A stretch of 45,355 nucleotides of DNA, from NCBI GenBank assembly GCA_002328585.1, contig DCUV01000056.1:32877-78231 (forward strand), written 5' to 3'. Shown here one piece after another: positions 43,433 to 45,355 of the stretch (positions are counted from its first letter, which is position 1; every line of letters begins with the position of its first letter). The stretch is from Spirochaetia bacterium UBA2205 (GTDB lineage: Bacteria; Spirochaetota; UBA4802; UB4802). The position numbers were made by a program, and so were the translations under genes. The notes under the pieces were generated by a model. The model was not told the DNA's origin and searched no databases. It saw only the letters and a program-made list of their open reading frames with translations.

Positions 43433-43875
43433 GGATTACACCTTCTTTATTGATAGTAATTGTATATAAATTTTCATTGAAATTTTATTAATCATTAAAA
43501 CATTGTACCTTGAATATTGAAGACTATTATACATGTTGCTTGTATATCATGTGTATACAGTATACTATAGATAATAAGAGGATACCAAAAACTTTACTAT
43601 GTAAAACCATTGTGGACGCAAATAATTGATAAAACTATTTTCCAATTTTTGATCAAATTGTTAATCAGATAAAAAACCACTTTTAGAAGAGCCCACAAAA
43701 GGTAAAAAAAGATATGGTAACAGGTAAATAGTAATTGATAAAAAATCAAGCAAATGTTAGGTCTTTTATTTATTCTTAAAAGAAAATATGTGCTTTTAAA
43801 TTTAGATGATTTTTTACACATTAGTACACAAGAATATCAAGGCAATAATTTTATTTTCTGCGGGGGGAATAAACG
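43433..43875. other. 443-bp intergenic region before the fibre-like gene
   Basis: It contains no convincing gene; short frames are low-complexity. A palindrome GTATAC-A-GTATAC lies at 43553-43565. A G-run (43862-43867), a likely ribosome site, precedes the fibre-like start at 43876. No tRNA or att-like sequence was recognised. Confidence 0.5.
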
Positions 43876-45355
43876 ATGAATACGGTTAATATATTGGCAT
43901 CAGCTTATTATAAGGGGGCAATACATTCAGTATCCAGTACATCTGGTGATAATAAAGCAGACAATGTTTTAAATGACGATATAGAAAGCTTCTGGTGTAC
44001 AAATAAGTCACATAATGCTACAGGTGAATATATTGTTATTGATTATGGTGTGGCTGTGGCTGTTAATGTCATAGAGTTGCTTCCTTCACCATCGGGTAAA
44101 TCAACATTCCCATCAGATTTCAGACTTGAATCAAGTGCTGATGGCAGCAACTGGGAGGTAATAAAAACAGAAAACAGATATTCGCTTGATGAAGATAGGT
44201 ATCGTTTATTGCTGCCAATGAATGCATTCCAATTTTTGAAACTGTATATCATTAAACCAAAGAGGATAGCTGCAAAATATTTTTCAGAGATAGGAAGGAT
44301 AAAAGCTGGTATACAAGGAGCGAGTGCAATTACCGCAAGTTCATGTTCTTCATATGAGCATGGTCCATCAAATTTATTAATGAATGATACTGCAAAATAT
44401 TGGGAATCTGAAATAAGCAATACACCGTCTCGTCAGTGGATTGAAATTGATATGGGAAGGGATTTCCCTCTTGCTCATATTGGTCTTATTTCAACATCCA
44501 GTGCAGAATTATTCCCTGAGCAGTTTTCAATAGAATCAAGTGAGGACCGGAAGATATGGACAACGATAGCTGAATTAAAACGATTTAAAGCTGAAGCAAA
44601 CCGTTCATATATTTTTGGTATGTATCAGTTTAGTGCACGCTATATACGCATACTTTGCACAACAGTACAGTCCTCCAAACAAAACTATTGTGCTCAGATT
44701 GCTCAGATTTGCGCATATGCCTCATTACCATCTGATAGCCATTTCCATGTTAACACTGCAGTGCAATACGCAACTATTTTTCAGCCAGGGATTGTTACAT
44801 TAGCAGGCGATGGCGATACGACACCTTCAACAGTGGTGCAGGCAAATGATAGCAGATTACGTGATGCAAGTACAATATTCAAGGGCATTGTTCAACTGGC
44901 TGCTGATGGTTCAAGCGAAAAGGGATTGGTTGTTCAAGCTTCTGATTCACGACTTTCTCCTGCAACAGAGCTTAAATGCGGAATTGTGCGCTTGGCGTAT
45001 GACAGAGAAATGGTTGAAGGTGTTGCAGTTCAGTCAATTGATTCCCGATTGAAGGAAGCCACAGAAAATAGCTTTGGAATTGTTAAACTGTGTCCCGATG
45101 GGGAATATGTTGAAAATTCAGTAGTGAAAGGAAATGATTCAAGGATTCAAAAAGCTACCGAAAAAAAATTTGGGATTGTAAGGCTTGCAGATGATGGCGA
45201 AGACAGTGAGTTTTCTGTGGTTCAGGGGAACGACAGGCGGCTTAAAGATGCAACGATAGTTGCCAGAGGGATAGTTGAGTTAGCTGAGGATGGCGAGGAC
45301 AAAGAAGGCGTGGCGGTGCAGGGGAACGATAGGCGGCTTAAAGATGCGACAACGC
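43876..45355 (+). CDS. Fibre-like protein with two discoidin-like domains and 32-residue repeats (3' truncated by window)
   Basis: An open frame of 493 codons continues past the window end. Residues about 5-138 and 140-290 look like tandem F5/8 type C (discoidin) domains, with phrases such as DNVLNDDIESFWCT, YIVIDYGVAVAVNVIEL and FRLESSADGSNWEVI, then YWESEISNTPSRQWIEIDMG and FSIESSEDRKIWTTI. From residue 305 an exact 32-residue unit repeats: GIV-LA-DG, about eight variable residues, VVQ-NDSRL-DAT. No signal peptide is present, so classical export is unlikely. The repeat resembles NDSRLSDAR-type repeats of phage tail fibres (from memory). A prophage, tailocin or contractile injection fibre is likely but unproven. 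A G-rich ribosome site lies about eight bases upstream. Confidence 0.75.
   Translation, partial: MNTVNILASAYYKGAIHSVSSTSGDNKADNVLNDDIESFWCTNKSHNATGEYIVIDYGVAVAVNVIELLPSPSGKSTFPSDFRLESSADGSNWEVIKTENRYSLDEDRYRLLLPMNAFQFLKLYIIKPKRIAAKYFSEIGRIKAGIQGASAITASSCSSYEHGPSNLLMNDTAKYWESEISNTPSRQWIEIDMGRDFPLAHIGLISTSSAELFPEQFSIESSEDRKIWTTIAELKRFKAEANRSYIFGMYQFSARYIRILCTTVQSSKQNYCAQIAQICAYASLPSDSHFHVNTAVQYATIFQPGIVTLAGDGDTTPSTVVQANDSRLRDASTIFKGIVQLAADGSSEKGLVVQASDSRLSPATELKCGIVRLAYDREMVEGVAVQSIDSRLKEATENSFGIVKLCPDGEYVENSVVKGNDSRIQKATEKKFGIVRLADDGEDSEFSVVQGNDRRLKDATIVARGIVELAEDGEDKEGVAVQGNDRRLKDATT
44788..45355 (+). repeat. 96-bp coding tandem repeat array, six units, open at the window edge
   Basis: Units start at 44788, 44884, 44980, 45076, 45172 and 45268, each exactly 96 bp. 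Protein units share GIV, DG, VVQ/VAVQ and NDSRL/NDRRL. Units five and six contain a 29-base stretch (45223-45251 and 45319-45347) with a single mismatch, so the array has expanded recently at its 3' side. Confidence 0.85.

Noticed and set aside
43597..43821. Minus-strand frame of 74 codons in the gap before the fibre-like gene
   Set aside because: The product is low-complexity and aromatic-rich, has no ribosome site, and arises from AT-rich DNA.
1..45355. CRISPR arrays, tRNA and rRNA genes
   Set aside because: No regularly spaced repeats with unique spacers were seen; the only regular array is coding (44,788 onward). No cloverleaf or rRNA-like sequence was recognised in the gaps, although a covariance-model scan would be decisive.

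Overview
The window is about 45 kb of low-GC, densely coded chromosomal DNA. Several features point to a spirochaete. There is a very long coiled-coil protein of the SpiroCoCo type, a flagellar/T3SS-like gene pair (FliK-like plus FlhB C-terminal-like), many lipoproteins with short signal peptides, an HD-GYP protein and a PASTA-domain membrane protein. I would place it in Spirochaetota, but genus and species cannot be fixed from the sequence alone.

Layout. Positions 1-4.3 kb hold a lipoprotein, a G9 tract with small ORFs, the coiled-coil protein and a 3D-domain wall enzyme. Positions 4.4-9.8 kb hold a 984-residue membrane/TPR protein, a DUF4234 protein and a zinc-ribbon/DUF4389 protein. Positions 9.8-19.3 kb are housekeeping: a DinG-type helicase, a STAS protein, PcrA/UvrD, a TPR protein, dtd-trxA, plsC, asnA and gatC-thpR. 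Positions 19.3-24 kb hold two lipoproteins (one a sulfatase-fold enzyme), YraN and an HD-GYP protein with a damaged HD dyad. Positions 24.1-28.3 kb carry a tightly coupled minus-strand operon, rpsP-khpA-rimM-trmD-rplS-rnhB-(FliK-like)-(FlhB-C-like). It matches the order I recall around rpsP to ylqH in Bacillus subtilis. It has a good promoter and a leader containing a 70-bp-period duplication and two hairpins.

Positions 28.3-30.4 kb encode Rpe, a PASTA protein and a DUF2905 protein, followed by a palindromic MITE/REP-like element. Positions 30.8-33.7 kb hold a hybrid histidine kinase convergent with a sigma-54 activator that lacks a receiver domain. Positions 34-38.2 kb hold a three-gene operon: an SbcD/YhaO-like phosphoesterase with a degenerate GNHD motif, a membrane-spanning SbcC/YhaN-like ATPase and a TPR protein. 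Positions 38.3-43.4 kb hold valS, an RsbRD-N-like protein, an exported phospholipase D-family protein and an unrecognised partner. From 43,876 to the right edge runs a truncated, signal-less protein with two discoidin-like domains followed by exact 32-residue (96-bp) repeats. It resembles a phage tail fibre or contractile-injection fibre, and the window may end at the edge of an accessory region.

The most striking genome-scale signal is the octamer ACTATCGC/GCGATAGT. I count 18 copies by eye on both strands, 13 of them extended to AACTATCGC, where about one would be expected. The copies fall in all three reading frames of unrelated genes. This looks like a DNA-level motif (HIP1-, Chi-, uptake- or methylation-like) rather than codon usage. 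All counts and alignments here were made by reading, not by software.
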